The notes beneath the pieces are model-generated. The model did not search any database. It worked only from the letters and a program-made list of their open reading frames with translations, and was not told where the DNA came from. DNA of 40,000 nt from Syntrophaceae bacterium (GTDB taxonomy: Bacteria > Desulfobacterota > Syntrophia > Syntrophales > UBA2192): positions 1 to 40,000 of the forward strand of contig JABLXY010000004.1 of the NCBI GenBank assembly GCA_013177795.1, written 5' to 3'. The position numbers and the translations under genes were made by a program. Below, one piece after another: positions 15,892-23,765 of the stretch. How positions within the stretch are numbered: the stretch's first letter is position 1; each line of letters begins with the position of its first letter.

Positions 15892-16749
15892 TCAGCTCCG
15901 GAGCCGGGGATCCAGCGAGTCCCGGATCCCTTCGCCGAGCATGTTGTAACCGAGAACGGTCACCAGGATGGCAAGCCCCGGATACAGGGATAGCCACCAG
16001 GCGATGTCGATGTTGTCCTTTCCTGCCGTGAGGATGTTGCCCCAGCTCGGCGTCGGCGGCTGCACGCCGATGCCGAGAAAGCTCAGGGCCGACTCCGTGA
16101 GAATCGCCCCGGCCACCCCGAGGGTCGCCGCCACGAGAACCGAGGCCATGCAGTTGGGAAGGATGTGGATGAAGATGATCCGCAAGTCGCTCGCCCCGAT
16201 CACGCGGGCGGCCTGCACGAAATCACGCTCCTTGAGCGAGATGAAATCGGCCCGCACCAGGCGCGTGATCCCCATCCAGCCCGTGGCGCCGATGATGACC
16301 ATGATGTTCCAGATCGAGGGCTCCAGGAAGGCGATCACCGCCAGGATGAGGAAGAACGTGGGGAAGCACAGCATGATGTCCACAAAGCGCATGATGACGG
16401 CATCGACCCACCGGCCGTAGTAGCCGGCCACGGCGCCCAGGATCGTCCCGATGAAAATCGCGATGCCCGTGGAGACGAAGCCCACCTTGAGCGAGATCTG
16501 CGCCCCCCAGATCATCCGCGAGAGCACGTCGCGCCCGAGCTGGTCCGTGCCGAACCAGTGCTTCGCCGAGGGGGGCTGCAGGATGTTCTTCAGATCGATC
16601 GCCGCGGGGTCGTAGGGGGCGATCCACGGCGCGAGGATCGACAGGACGAACAGCAGCACGACCACGACGCTTCCCGCCACGGCGAGGCGGTTTTTCGAGA
16701 ACCGGTACCAGAAATCCGTTTTCATCGTGCGACCCGTCGGCCGTCCCAT
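15892..16749 (-). CDS. ABC transporter permease, DppC/OppC type
   Basis: A 285-residue inner-membrane permease of a peptide/nickel-class ABC importer. An N-terminal OppC-specific anchor (RLAVAGSVVVVLLFVLSILAPWIAPYDP) is followed by WFGTDQLGRDVLSRMIWGAQ, the standard start of the permease core, and five further helices. The EAA loop that contacts the ATPase reads QAARVIGASDLRIIFIHILPN. Start ATG 16749 follows AGGGG; GTG 16755 is an alternative. It lies 12 nt after its partner permease. No ATPase or binding-protein gene is in the run. Confidence 0.92.
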   Translation of the reverse strand: MGRPTGRTMKTDFWYRFSKNRLAVAGSVVVVLLFVLSILAPWIAPYDPAAIDLKNILQPPSAKHWFGTDQLGRDVLSRMIWGAQISLKVGFVSTGIAIFIGTILGAVAGYYGRWVDAVIMRFVDIMLCFPTFFLILAVIAFLEPSIWNIMVIIGATGWMGITRLVRADFISLKERDFVQAARVIGASDLRIIFIHILPNCMASVLVAATLGVAGAILTESALSFLGIGVQPPTPSWGNILTAGKDNIDIAWWLSLYPGLAILVTVLGYNMLGEGIRDSLDPRLRS

Positions 16750-16761
16750 GCGCACCGCCCC

Positions 16762-17736
16762 TCAGGAGATCCGGATTCTCGGGTCCGCCAGCGCGTAGGA
16801 CACGTCGGCCAGCAGGTTCCCGACGAGCGTCAGCACGGCACCGATCACGAGAATCCCCATCACGACCGGGTAGTCCCGGGCCATGACGGCCATGTAGAAC
16901 AGCTGCCCCATCCCGGGGATGCTGAAGATGGTCTCGAAGATGACGCTCCCCCCGATGAGCCCCGGGACCGAGAGGCCCAGCAGCGTGATCACGGGGAGCA
17001 GGGCGTTGCGCAGGGCGTGCTTGTAGATGACCGTCCGCTCGGGCAGCCCCTTGGCCCGGGCGGTGGTGATGTAGTCCTGGCGGATCACCTCCAGCATGTT
17101 CGAGCGCATGTAGCGCGAAAGGCCCGCGAGCCCGCCGAAGGCCGCGATCGACACGGGCAGGATCAGGTGCTTGATGAAATCCCAGAAGGCCTCGGCGGGG
17201 GGGAGATACTCGTAGTTCAGGGACCGGATGCCCGAGATGGGCAGCCAGTCGAGGTGCAGGCCGAAGAGGATCATGAGCAGCAGCGCGAGCCAGAAGGTCG
17301 GGATGGCGAACCCCACGAAGACGACGACGCTCATCACCCGGTCGAACATGGAGCCCTGCCGCACCGCCGAGAGCACCCCGATGGGGATGGCGATGAGGAA
17401 GATGAGGGCCATCGAGAGCACGTTGAGGAACACCGTGATGGGGAGCCGCTCGAGGATCTTGGCCGACACGGGCCTGCCGTCCGGCGAGAAGGACACTCCG
17501 AGATCGAGCACGAGAAGCCTGCCGAGCCACTTGCCGTACTGGACGTGCAGCGGCTTGTCGAGGTCGTACATGGCCCGCAGGCGCTCCTTCATCTCGGCCG
17601 TCACCCGCGGGTTCATCTCCGTCTGGAGGTCCGTCGGGGAGCCCGGGGCCAGGTGCATGACGGAAAAGCAGATGACGGTGATCCCGAAGAACAGGGGGAT
17701 CATGAACAGAATCCGTCTTGCGAGGTAACGCAGCAC
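16762..17736 (-). CDS. ABC transporter permease, DppB/OppB type
   Basis: A 324-residue partner of the next permease. The opening [23 protein letters not shown] and the HLAPGSP motif are diagnostic of DppB/OppB, as is the [21 protein letters not shown] stretch, the EAA loop. Six membrane segments are visible. The start is GTG 17736 with GGGAGG 8 nt upstream, one nucleotide after the stop of the TIM-barrel gene, so translation is probably coupled. The substrate could be peptides, nickel or sugars; nothing in the permease decides this. Confidence 0.92.
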   Translation of the reverse strand: MLRYLARRILFMIPLFFGITVICFSVMHLAPGSPTDLQTEMNPRVTAEMKERLRAMYDLDKPLHVQYGKWLGRLLVLDLGVSFSPDGRPVSAKILERLPITVFLNVLSMALIFLIAIPIGVLSAVRQGSMFDRVMSVVVFVGFAIPTFWLALLLMILFGLHLDWLPISGIRSLNYEYLPPAEAFWDFIKHLILPVSIAAFGGLAGLSRYMRSNMLEVIRQDYITTARAKGLPERTVIYKHALRNALLPVITLLGLSVPGLIGGSVIFETIFSIPGMGQLFYMAVMARDYPVVMGILVIGAVLTLVGNLLADVSYALADPRIRIS

Positions 17737-17737
17737 G

Positions 17738-18592
17738 TCAGGACCTCCCGGGAACGGCTTGGACCGGCGCATGGCCGCTCTGTCCCCCGAGAAACGCCTC
17801 GAGGAGACCCCGTCTTGCGATATTCTCCAGTGTTTTCGAAAGGTTCTGCTCCGTGTGGGCCTCGACGGTCAGAACAGGCCGCAGCCCCCTCAAGCGAACG
17901 ACCTCGAAGAGCCGCTCGAAGGGAAACGTCCCCTCGCCCACGGGCAGGTGCTCGTCCAGGGCGCCCCGGTTGTCGTGGAGGTGGATCTCGACCAGCCGGT
18001 GCCCCAGCCTCTCCATCCAGGCCTCGACAGGCGCCCTGGAAAAGGCATTGAAATGGCCCGTGTCGAAGCAGAAACCCACCCGCTCGGGCGGAAGCGCATC
18101 GAGCAGGCTCCCGATCCAGCCGGGGTCCGGCTCGTAGACGTTCTCGAGGGCGATCCGGGTGTCGATCCGTTCTGCGAGGGGCAGGAGCCTCGACCAGGTC
18201 TCGATGCTGTTCTCGAGCCACTGGCGCCCCGAGGACACGTAGTACCGCTCGTCGTAGGAGGGGTGAAAGACGATGGTGCGGGGCCTGAAATGGACGGCGA
18301 TCTCGAAGATACGGAGAAAGCGCCCGAGGCTCACCCGCCGGATTTCCGGGTCGATGGCCCCCGGACGCAGGTCCATGAAGGGCCCGTGGAAGGTGATCGT
18401 GCGGCCGGGCCCGCAGAGCTGCCGCGCCAGTCCGGCGTATTCGCCGTCGGTAAAGCGTTCGAGGATGGCGCAGTTGAAGGCGATCTCCGGGTTGATCCGA
18501 TCCCGGAGGACCTTTTCGAGGTGTTTCTGGATAAGCTGATCGAAGGGGATATGGACCTGAAGATGATTCAGGACGTGCTGCATTGTGATCAT
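17738..18592 (-). CDS. Sugar phosphate isomerase/epimerase-like TIM-barrel protein
   Basis: A 284-residue member of the xylose-isomerase-like / AP endonuclease 2 superfamily. The metal-site stretches come in the usual order: [53 protein letters not shown] and LTVEAHTE, supplying His, Glu, Asp and His ligands. Substrate unknown; relatives act on sugars, hydroxypyruvate or DNA. It is co-directional with, and 1 nt from, the permease pair, suggesting uptake and metabolism of the same compound. The start is uncertain: ATG 18592 or 18583, both with weak ribosome sites. Confidence 0.8.
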   Translation of the reverse strand: MITMQHVLNHLQVHIPFDQLIQKHLEKVLRDRINPEIAFNCAILERFTDGEYAGLARQLCGPGRTITFHGPFMDLRPGAIDPEIRRVSLGRFLRIFEIAVHFRPRTIVFHPSYDERYYVSSGRQWLENSIETWSRLLPLAERIDTRIALENVYEPDPGWIGSLLDALPPERVGFCFDTGHFNAFSRAPVEAWMERLGHRLVEIHLHDNRGALDEHLPVGEGTFPFERLFEVVRLRGLRPVLTVEAHTEQNLSKTLENIARRGLLEAFLGGQSGHAPVQAVPGRS

Positions 18593-18657
18593 CCGGAAAA
18601 CAAACAATGTTGAGTATTTACCATATCGACCCCGTCGAGGCAACGGGCAATTTGAAA

Positions 18658-18688
18658 TTGACAGCAGGGCCGCATCCTGTTACAGGAT
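18658..18688 (+). promoter_or_regulatory. Possible rsfS promoter with palindrome over the -10
   Basis: TTGACA (18658-18663) and TACAGG (18681-18686) at 17 nt spacing. The -10 lies inside a perfect 15-bp palindrome, ATCCTGTTACAGGAT (18674-18688), which could be an operator. The -10 match is poor. Confidence 0.4.
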
Positions 18689-18760
18689 AGGCATCTGGAG
18701 GAGAACAGGCCGCCCCGGCCGGCGGCGCGCACCCGACACCCTTTGCAGAAAGGAGGATTA

Positions 18761-19156
18761 TTGGCTAAAAAGGACTTGACCACAAGGCAGAAGATTCTCC
18801 TGGCCGTCAACGCGGCCCTGGAGAAGAAGGCGAAAAACATCGTCATCCTCAACATCAAGAACGTCACTTCCTTTGCCGATTACACGGTCATCTGCAGCGG
18901 CACCTCGGACCGGCAGGTCCAGAGCATCGCGTCATCCATCGAGGAGAGCATGAAGAAGTCGGGAACCCTGCCTCTCGGCATCGAGGGCGAGAAGGGCGGC
19001 CGATGGGTCCTCATGGACTACGCGGACATCGTCGTGCACGTCTTTTACGAACCGGTGCGCGAGTTCTACGACATCGAGCGGCTCTGGTCCGACGCCCCGA
19101 AGATGGAAGTGGCCGAGGACGCCGGGGAGGTCAAATCGCTCCCGAGGGGGATGTGA
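18761..19156 (+). CDS. rsfS: Ribosomal silencing factor RsfS (Iojap family)
   Basis: A 131-residue protein that binds L14 of the 50S subunit and blocks subunit joining when nutrients are scarce. Family stretches are ILNIKNVTSFADYTVICSGTSDRQVQSIA, GEKGGRWVLMDYADIVVHVF and REFYDIERLW. It starts at TTG 18761, 4 nt after AGGAGG; a TTG at 18743 precedes that ribosome site. A 25-residue charged tail follows the core. It is followed one nucleotide later by comF, so the two are probably coupled. The usual neighbours nadD and proA are not beside it. Confidence 0.95.
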   Translation: MAKKDLTTRQKILLAVNAALEKKAKNIVILNIKNVTSFADYTVICSGTSDRQVQSIASSIEESMKKSGTLPLGIEGEKGGRWVLMDYADIVVHVFYEPVREFYDIERLWSDAPKMEVAEDAGEVKSLPRGM

Positions 19157-19157
19157 T

Positions 19158-19892
19158 GTGACGTCCCCGCTCGCGGCCCTGGCGGAGTTGCTCCTCCCGA
19201 TGCTGTGCCTCGCCTGCGGCACGGTCATGCCGGGCCATGACGGTCACCCTTTTTGCGGGGGCTGCCGCGCGCGGATCCGCCTGGTCGAGTCCCCCCTGTG
19301 CCCGTCCTGCGGGATCCCCTACCCTGCGGACGAGGGGCCCGATCACCTCTGCGGCCCGTGCCTGCTGCAAGGGCGACCCGTCGCCGCCGCCCGGTCCTAC
19401 GGCGTCTACGAGACGGTCCTGCACGACGCCGTGCATGCCTTCAAATACAGGGGCAATCTCACCCTGGGGGAACGGCTGGGCCGGCTGATGGCGGACCGCG
19501 ATTACCCTTTGTTCCGGATCGAAGACCACGACCTCATCGTCCCCGTTCCCCTGCATCCCCGGCGGCTGCGGCAGCGGGGATTCAACCAGTCGGTCATTCT
19601 CGCCCGGGAGATCTCCCGGCGCCGGGGCATCCCTTTGGATTTCCAGGCCCTTCGGCGCATCGTCGACACGGAATCCCAGGCAGGCTTGAAAAAGGACGAG
19701 CGACAGTCTAACATCAAACATGCGTTCAGCGTTTCCCACCCCGGGCGAATCCGCGGCCGCCGTATCCTGCTCGTCGATGATGTCCACACGACGGGGAGCA
19801 CGTTGGGGGAATGTGCCAGGGCCCTCCTGCAGGAGGGTGCCGAGGCCGTGGGGGCATTGACGCTGGCACGTGCCGTCCAGGAGCCGCGATGA
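19158..19892 (+). CDS. comF: ComF family amidophosphoribosyltransferase-like protein
   Basis: A 244-residue ComF/GntX-type protein. The N-terminal part has four Cys pairs typical of a zinc finger (Cys17/20, 33/36, 48/51, 65/68). The C-terminal half is a PRTase fold with the PRPP loop ILLVDDVHTTGST, preceded by VPVPLHPRRLRQRGFNQS, the family signature. In naturally competent bacteria it is needed for DNA uptake; elsewhere the role is unclear. The start is GTG 19158 with GAGGGGG upstream. Its stop overlaps the next gene's ATG (ATGA). Confidence 0.92.
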   Translation: MTSPLAALAELLLPMLCLACGTVMPGHDGHPFCGGCRARIRLVESPLCPSCGIPYPADEGPDHLCGPCLLQGRPVAAARSYGVYETVLHDAVHAFKYRGNLTLGERLGRLMADRDYPLFRIEDHDLIVPVPLHPRRLRQRGFNQSVILAREISRRRGIPLDFQALRRIVDTESQAGLKKDERQSNIKHAFSVSHPGRIRGRRILLVDDVHTTGSTLGECARALLQEGAEAVGALTLARAVQEPR

Positions 19893-20392
19893 GCAAAATC
19901 CGTCCGAGAACCGAACTCAAGGCCATCGTCGACCGGCTGAAGGGGGAAGGGAAGAAAGTCATCTTCACCAACGGCTGCTTCGATATCCTCCATGCCGGGC
20001 ACACCCGCTACCTGAGCGAGGCCAGGAAACTGGGGGACGTGCTCGTCCTGGCCCTCAACAGCGATCGCTCCGTGCGCGCCATCAAGGGGGAGAAGCGGCC
20101 CATCGTGCCCGAGGCCGAGCGGGCCGAGGTGCTGGCGGCCCTGTCGTCGGTCGACTACGTGACGGTCTTCGACGAGCCCACGCCGCTTGCGCTCATCGAG
20201 CTTCTCCGGCCCGACGTGATCGTCAAGGGCGGGGACTGGGCGGAGAAGGACATCGTGGGGGCCGACGCGGTCCGGACGTGGGGCGGCCGGGTCGCCGTCA
20301 TGCCCGAGTTCGAAGGGGCCTCGACGACGAACATCATCGAGAAGGTGCTCCGCGTCTACGGCGCGCGGGAGGATACCGGAAAACCGGGCTAA
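19889..20392 (+). CDS. D-glycero-beta-D-manno-heptose 1-phosphate adenylyltransferase (HldE C-domain/RfaE2)
   Basis: A 167-residue nucleotidyltransferase that activates heptose 1-phosphate to ADP-heptose for the lipopolysaccharide inner core. FTNGCFDILHAGHTRYL carries the HxGH nucleotide site, followed by ALNSDRSVRAIKGEKRPI and VKGGDWAEKDIVGAD, typical of RfaE2. It is the free-standing domain, so the kinase half must be encoded elsewhere. It starts within the comF stop codon (ATGA). A separate promoter for dksA follows directly. Confidence 0.93.
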   Translation: MSKIRPRTELKAIVDRLKGEGKKVIFTNGCFDILHAGHTRYLSEARKLGDVLVLALNSDRSVRAIKGEKRPIVPEAERAEVLAALSSVDYVTVFDEPTPLALIELLRPDVIVKGGDWAEKDIVGADAVRTWGGRVAVMPEFEGASTTNIIEKVLRVYGAREDTGKPG

Positions 20393-20399
20393 ATTTTTC

Positions 20400-20428
20400 T
20401 TTACAAGGAGCCGATTATTCGCTATACA
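20400..20428 (+). promoter_or_regulatory. dksA promoter
   Basis: TTTACA (20400-20405), a 17-nt spacer, TATACA (20423-20428), about 50 nt before the dksA start and in an AT-richer stretch than its surroundings. Confidence 0.65.
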
Positions 20429-20477
20429 AGTTAGCTCTTTTTTCCAGCAAGCAATCTCTACGTGGCGAGACCCGCGA

Positions 20478-20840
20478 ATGAAGCCAGAGAAACTCGACTT
20501 CTTCAGAGCCCTTCTGCAGACCCGGATCAACGAGCTCCTCAACGGTGCGGAGAAAACCGTCCAGGAGATGACCGACGAACCGGAGAACTTCCCCGATCCC
20601 AACGACCGGGCATCCCTGGAGTCGGACCGCAATTTCGAGCTTCGCATCCGCGACCGGGAACGCAAGCTCATCGCGAAGATGCAGGAGGCCCTCAAGCGGA
20701 TCGACGAAGGCACCTTCGGCATCTGCGATTCCTGCGGGGGGCCGATCTCGGAGAAACGACTCATGGCCCGCCCCGTCACCACGCAGTGCATCGACTGCAA
20801 GACGAAAGAAGAGAAGATGGAAAAGCAGCGGGGTGAATAG
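20478..20840 (+). CDS. dksA: DksA/TraR family RNA polymerase-binding regulator
   Basis: A 120-residue protein that enters the RNA polymerase secondary channel and works with ppGpp. Two helices form the coiled coil. The tip carries DPNDRA (40-45), matching the DxxDxA signature of true DksA. The zinc finger uses CDSC and CIDC near residues 78-102. No signal or membrane segment. Length is near the usual for the short delta-proteobacterial form. It has its own promoter; the ribosome site is weak. Downstream lies a 338-nt gap with a promoter and a foldback element. Confidence 0.95.
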   Translation: MKPEKLDFFRALLQTRINELLNGAEKTVQEMTDEPENFPDPNDRASLESDRNFELRIRDRERKLIAKMQEALKRIDEGTFGICDSCGGPISEKRLMARPVTTQCIDCKTKEEKMEKQRGE

Positions 20841-20919
20841 GCTCACACCCCGGGCGCGCCGTCTTGCCTGACCCCCTTCCCCGACCGACCAACCCCATCC
20901 ATCCGGACAGGGAATTCGT

Positions 20920-20948
20920 TTGCCCAAAACCCGGCACCGCTGTATAGT
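20920..20948 (+). promoter_or_regulatory. Promoter reading toward priA
   Basis: TTGCCC (20920-20925), a 17-nt spacer, TATAGT (20943-20948). Transcription from here would start about 14 nt before the foldback element and give priA a leader of about 220 nt. Confidence 0.55.
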
Positions 20949-20968
20949 TTAGCGGCCTTATAACACCT

Positions 20969-21150
20969 GTCCAGGCGAACCCTTTTGCCGGCTCGAAACC
21001 GCTTTGCGACGGTTCTAACGCTCGCTTCGTTGCGGCCGCAAAAACTCGCCCTTCGGGCTCAAACAGTTTGCGCCGCGGGCACTCCGCTTCGCGAAAGAAC
21101 CGTTCACGCAAAGACGCTTTCATGAGCCTTGCAAAACGGTTCGCCTCGAC
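20969..21150. repeat. 182-bp foldback (MITE/REP-like) element
   Basis: The ends are 20-nt inverted repeats with 2 mismatches: GTCCAGGCGAACCCTTTTGC (20969-20988) and, on the minus strand, GTCGAGGCGAACCGTTTTGC (21150-21131). Inward, further blocks match in inverted order with small gaps: GGCTC, GAAA, CTTTGCG, ACGGTTCT, then GCGGC/CGCAAA, to an apex GCCC-TTC-GGGC near 21053, almost the exact centre. No target-site duplication or coding gene is evident. It lies in the probable priA leader. Confidence 0.8.
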
Positions 21151-21178
21151 CATAAGGATAGCAAGATCGTATCCCGTC

Positions 21179-23590
21179 ATGTTTGTCGATGTCGCCATCA
21201 ACATCCCCGCGGACCGCACCTTCACCTATGCCGTGCCTGCGGAATCGCGCGGCGAGGTCGCCGTGGGCAAAAGGGTGCTCGTCCCCTTCGGGAAGCGATC
21301 GCTGACGGGGGCCGTCGTCGCCATCCGCCGTACGACGGACCGGCAGGACATCAGGGAGATCCTCGGCGTCCTCGACCGCGAGCCCCTCTTTCACGAGGAG
21401 GACCTGCGGTTCTACCGGTGGGCCGCCGATTACTATTTCACCCCCCTCGGCAGGGCGCTGGGCGAGATCCTCCCGGGCGGCATCGACATCGAGAGCCTGC
21501 TGTGGGCCGTCAAGCTCGGGAATGCCGATGATCTCAAGCCGCTCCAGCGGGAAATCCTCGAGCGGCTCGAGGGGCGACCGGCGGGAAAGCCCCTGCGGAG
21601 CCTCGAAAGAGAGATGGGCAAAAAGTCCCTCCTGGCGGAGTGCCGGATGCTGGAGCACCGCGGCCTCATCCGTCTCGAGGAACGCGTCCAGAAGCCCGCC
21701 GTGAAGGGCAAAACGGAAAAAATCGCCAAGCGCACGGAAGCCCCGGCGGGAACCGTCAAGCTCTCGGACCGTCAGAGGCAGGCCCTGCAGGCTCTCGAGG
21801 CCGCGGGGGGCAGGGCCCGCGTGAGCGACCTCGCGGCAGCCGGAGCTCCCCTGAGCGTCCTGCGGTCCCTTGAGAAGAAGGGCCTTGTCGCCGTCGAGGA
21901 CCGGGAAACCCTGAGACGCCCGGATCCCGCCGCGGCGATCGGGCCGACGGACGCCCCGCCGGCGCTGAACCCGGAGCAGCAGGCCGCCCTCGAGGCGATC
22001 CTGCAGGGGATCTCCGCGGGCGCCTTCTCCCCCTATCTGCTCCACGGCGTCACGGGAAGCGGCAAGACGGAAGTCTACATCCGCACCATCGCCGAAACGC
22101 TCCGCCGGGGCGGGCGCGTCATCTACCTCGTCCCGGAGATCGCGCTGACGCCGCAGCTCGTGGGCCGCCTCGAGAGACGCTTCGCAGCGGAGCAGATCGC
22201 CGTCCTGCACAGCGGGATCGGGGCGGCGATGCGCTACGACCAGTGGCGAAGGGTCGCGCGGGGCGATGCGAGGATCGTCGTGGGCGCCCGGTCGGCCGTG
22301 TTCGCACCCGTCAGGGACCTGCGGCTCATCATTGTCGACGAGGAGCACGACACCTCCTACAAGCAGGACGAGCGCATGCCCTACAACGCCCGGGACCTGG
22401 CCGTCGTCCGGGCCCAGCAGCAGGGGGCCGCCGTCGTCCTGGGCTCGGCCACCCCGGGGGTGCAGAGCTACCACAACACGAGGGAGAAGCGATTCGGCTA
22501 TCTCCCCCTCACGAGGCGCGTCGAGGAGCGCGAGCTTCCGGCCGTCGCGATCGTGGACATGAAGGCCGAGCGGGACCCGGACGGCAGGGTGAGGCCGCTG
22601 TCGCGTCTGCTCATCGAGCAGATCGGCCGCACGCTGGACGCCGGCAAGCAGACCCTGCTCTTTCTCAACCGGCGGGGGTTCAACACGTACCACTACTGCG
22701 GCGACTGCGCCCACGTGCTGCGCTGCCTCAACTGCGCCGTCTCGCTCACCCATCACCGCAGCGAGGGGACGCTCCGGTGCCACTACTGCGACTTCGCCGT
22801 CAAGGCCCCCCCCTCATGCCCCGGGTGCGGAGGGGGACGCATCCTGAGCTACGGCCTTGGGACGGAGAGGCTTGCGGCTGAAGTCCAGGCGCTCTTTCCC
22901 CGCGCCAGAGTCGCCCGGATGGACAGCGACACCACGTCGGCGAGGGGCAGCCATGAGCGCATCCTCGCGGCCCTCGGGCGAGGCGAAATCGACATCCTCG
23001 TGGGGACCCAGATGATCGCCAAGGGGCATGATTTCCCGGGCGTGACCCTTGTCGGCGTCGTCTCCGCCGACACGACGCTCAACATGCCCGACTTCCGGGC
23101 CGCCGAGCGGACCTTTCAGGTCCTCACCCAGGTGTCCGGCCGGAGCGGCCGTGGCGACCGCCCGGGCACGGTCGTCATCCAGACGCTCAACCCCGGCCAC
23201 TACGCCATCCGGCGGACCTGCGAGCACGACTTCAAGGGTTTCTACGAAGACGAGATCGCCCTGCGGCGGGACCTGCAGTACCCGCCGTTTTCGCGCATGA
23301 TCAACCTGATCATCTCCGGAACGAACCGGGACCGGGTGGAGGAAGGGGCCGCACGGCTGGGGAAGAGGGCAAAACGGCTTGCCGCGGGCGACGACATCAG
23401 GCAGAAACCGACCGTCATCGGGCCGATGGAGGCGCCCCTGGGCAAGGTGCGGGGGAGATACCGCTGGCAGCTCCTCATCCGGGCAAAGCAGATCCGCCCG
23501 CTCCACGCCTTCGTCAGGCGGCTCACGGAAGGGGCCGACATGCAGGGCTGCGAGCTCCGCGTCGATGTGGACCCCCTGAATTTTATGTGA
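21179..23590 (+). CDS. priA: Primosomal protein N' (replication restart helicase PriA)
   Basis: An 803-residue superfamily-2 helicase that reloads the replisome at stalled forks. The N-terminal DNA-binding domain starts FVDVAINIPADRTFTYAVP. The Walker A is LLHGVTGSGKTEVY (about residue 287), the DEAH-type box VDEEHD, then QDERMPYNARDLAVVRA and GSATP. The zinc-binding insert has CGDCAHVLRCLNC and CHYCDF...CPGCGG, and the later motifs VGTQMIAKGHDFPGV and QVSGRSGRG are complete. ATG 21179 fits the family start; no good ribosome site precedes it. An in-frame ATG at 21122 lies in the foldback element. Confidence 0.95.
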   Translation: MFVDVAINIPADRTFTYAVPAESRGEVAVGKRVLVPFGKRSLTGAVVAIRRTTDRQDIREILGVLDREPLFHEEDLRFYRWAADYYFTPLGRALGEILPGGIDIESLLWAVKLGNADDLKPLQREILERLEGRPAGKPLRSLEREMGKKSLLAECRMLEHRGLIRLEERVQKPAVKGKTEKIAKRTEAPAGTVKLSDRQRQALQALEAAGGRARVSDLAAAGAPLSVLRSLEKKGLVAVEDRETLRRPDPAAAIGPTDAPPALNPEQQAALEAILQGISAGAFSPYLLHGVTGSGKTEVYIRTIAETLRRGGRVIYLVPEIALTPQLVGRLERRFAAEQIAVLHSGIGAAMRYDQWRRVARGDARIVVGARSAVFAPVRDLRLIIVDEEHDTSYKQDERMPYNARDLAVVRAQQQGAAVVLGSATPGVQSYHNTREKRFGYLPLTRRVEERELPAVAIVDMKAERDPDGRVRPLSRLLIEQIGRTLDAGKQTLLFLNRRGFNTYHYCGDCAHVLRCLNCAVSLTHHRSEGTLRCHYCDFAVKAPPSCPGCGGGRILSYGLGTERLAAEVQALFPRARVARMDSDTTSARGSHERILAALGRGEIDILVGTQMIAKGHDFPGVTLVGVVSADTTLNMPDFRAAERTFQVLTQVSGRSGRGDRPGTVVIQTLNPGHYAIRRTCEHDFKGFYEDEIALRRDLQYPPFSRMINLIISGTNRDRVEEGAARLGKRAKRLAAGDDIRQKPTVIGPMEAPLGKVRGRYRWQLLIRAKQIRPLHAFVRRLTEGADMQGCELRVDVDPLNFM

Positions 23591-23613
23591 TAGGGTTGCC
23601 GCACAGCGGCAAC

Positions 23614-23644
23614 AGGCGTCAGGCTGCAGGCACCAGGCATCAGG
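23614..23644 (+). repeat. Tandem heptamer array AGGCNNC (array D)
   Basis: Four 7-nt units AGGCGTC, AGGCTGC, AGGCACC, AGGCATC plus a partial AGG, starting 23 nt after the priA stop. No inverted partner is visible downstream, unlike the other arrays. The final AGG also forms the ribosome site of the small ORF that follows. Confidence 0.75.
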
Positions 23645-23651
23645 AAAAAAA

Positions 23652-23765
23652 ATGAACGGCGCGAAGCCCCGCGATGGAGCGTGTCCCCGCACCCTCGTCC
23701 ATGCCCCTGGTCCCGCCGGGAAAGACTCCCTGCTTCATGCCGTCGATGAACGAGGCCTTCGATGA
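23652..23765 (+). CDS. Possible 37-aa leader peptide overlapping fmt
   Basis: Unrecognised short ORF (begins MNGAKPRDG, ends VDERGLR). AGGA lies 6-8 nt before its ATG, and its TGA overlaps the fmt ATG as ATGA, so ribosomes could pass directly into fmt. The region also lacks the deformylase gene that often precedes fmt. The codons are not clearly under protein-coding constraint; it may be chance. Confidence 0.35.
   Translation: MNGAKPRDGACPRTLVHAPGPAGKDSLLHAVDERGLR

Noticed and set aside
16165-18051. 628-codon plus-strand frame opposite the permeases
   Set aside because: His/Asp/Glu/Arg-rich antisense shadow of two well-recognised membrane proteins.
20969-21150. Foldback element as an insertion sequence
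   Set aside because: No transposase gene fits in 182 bp and no target duplication is visible; it is kept as a non-coding repeat.
20776-21225. 149-codon minus-strand ORF across the dksA-priA gap
   Set aside because: It reads through the foldback element and both flanks; no ribosome site, and the inverted repeat explains the open frame.
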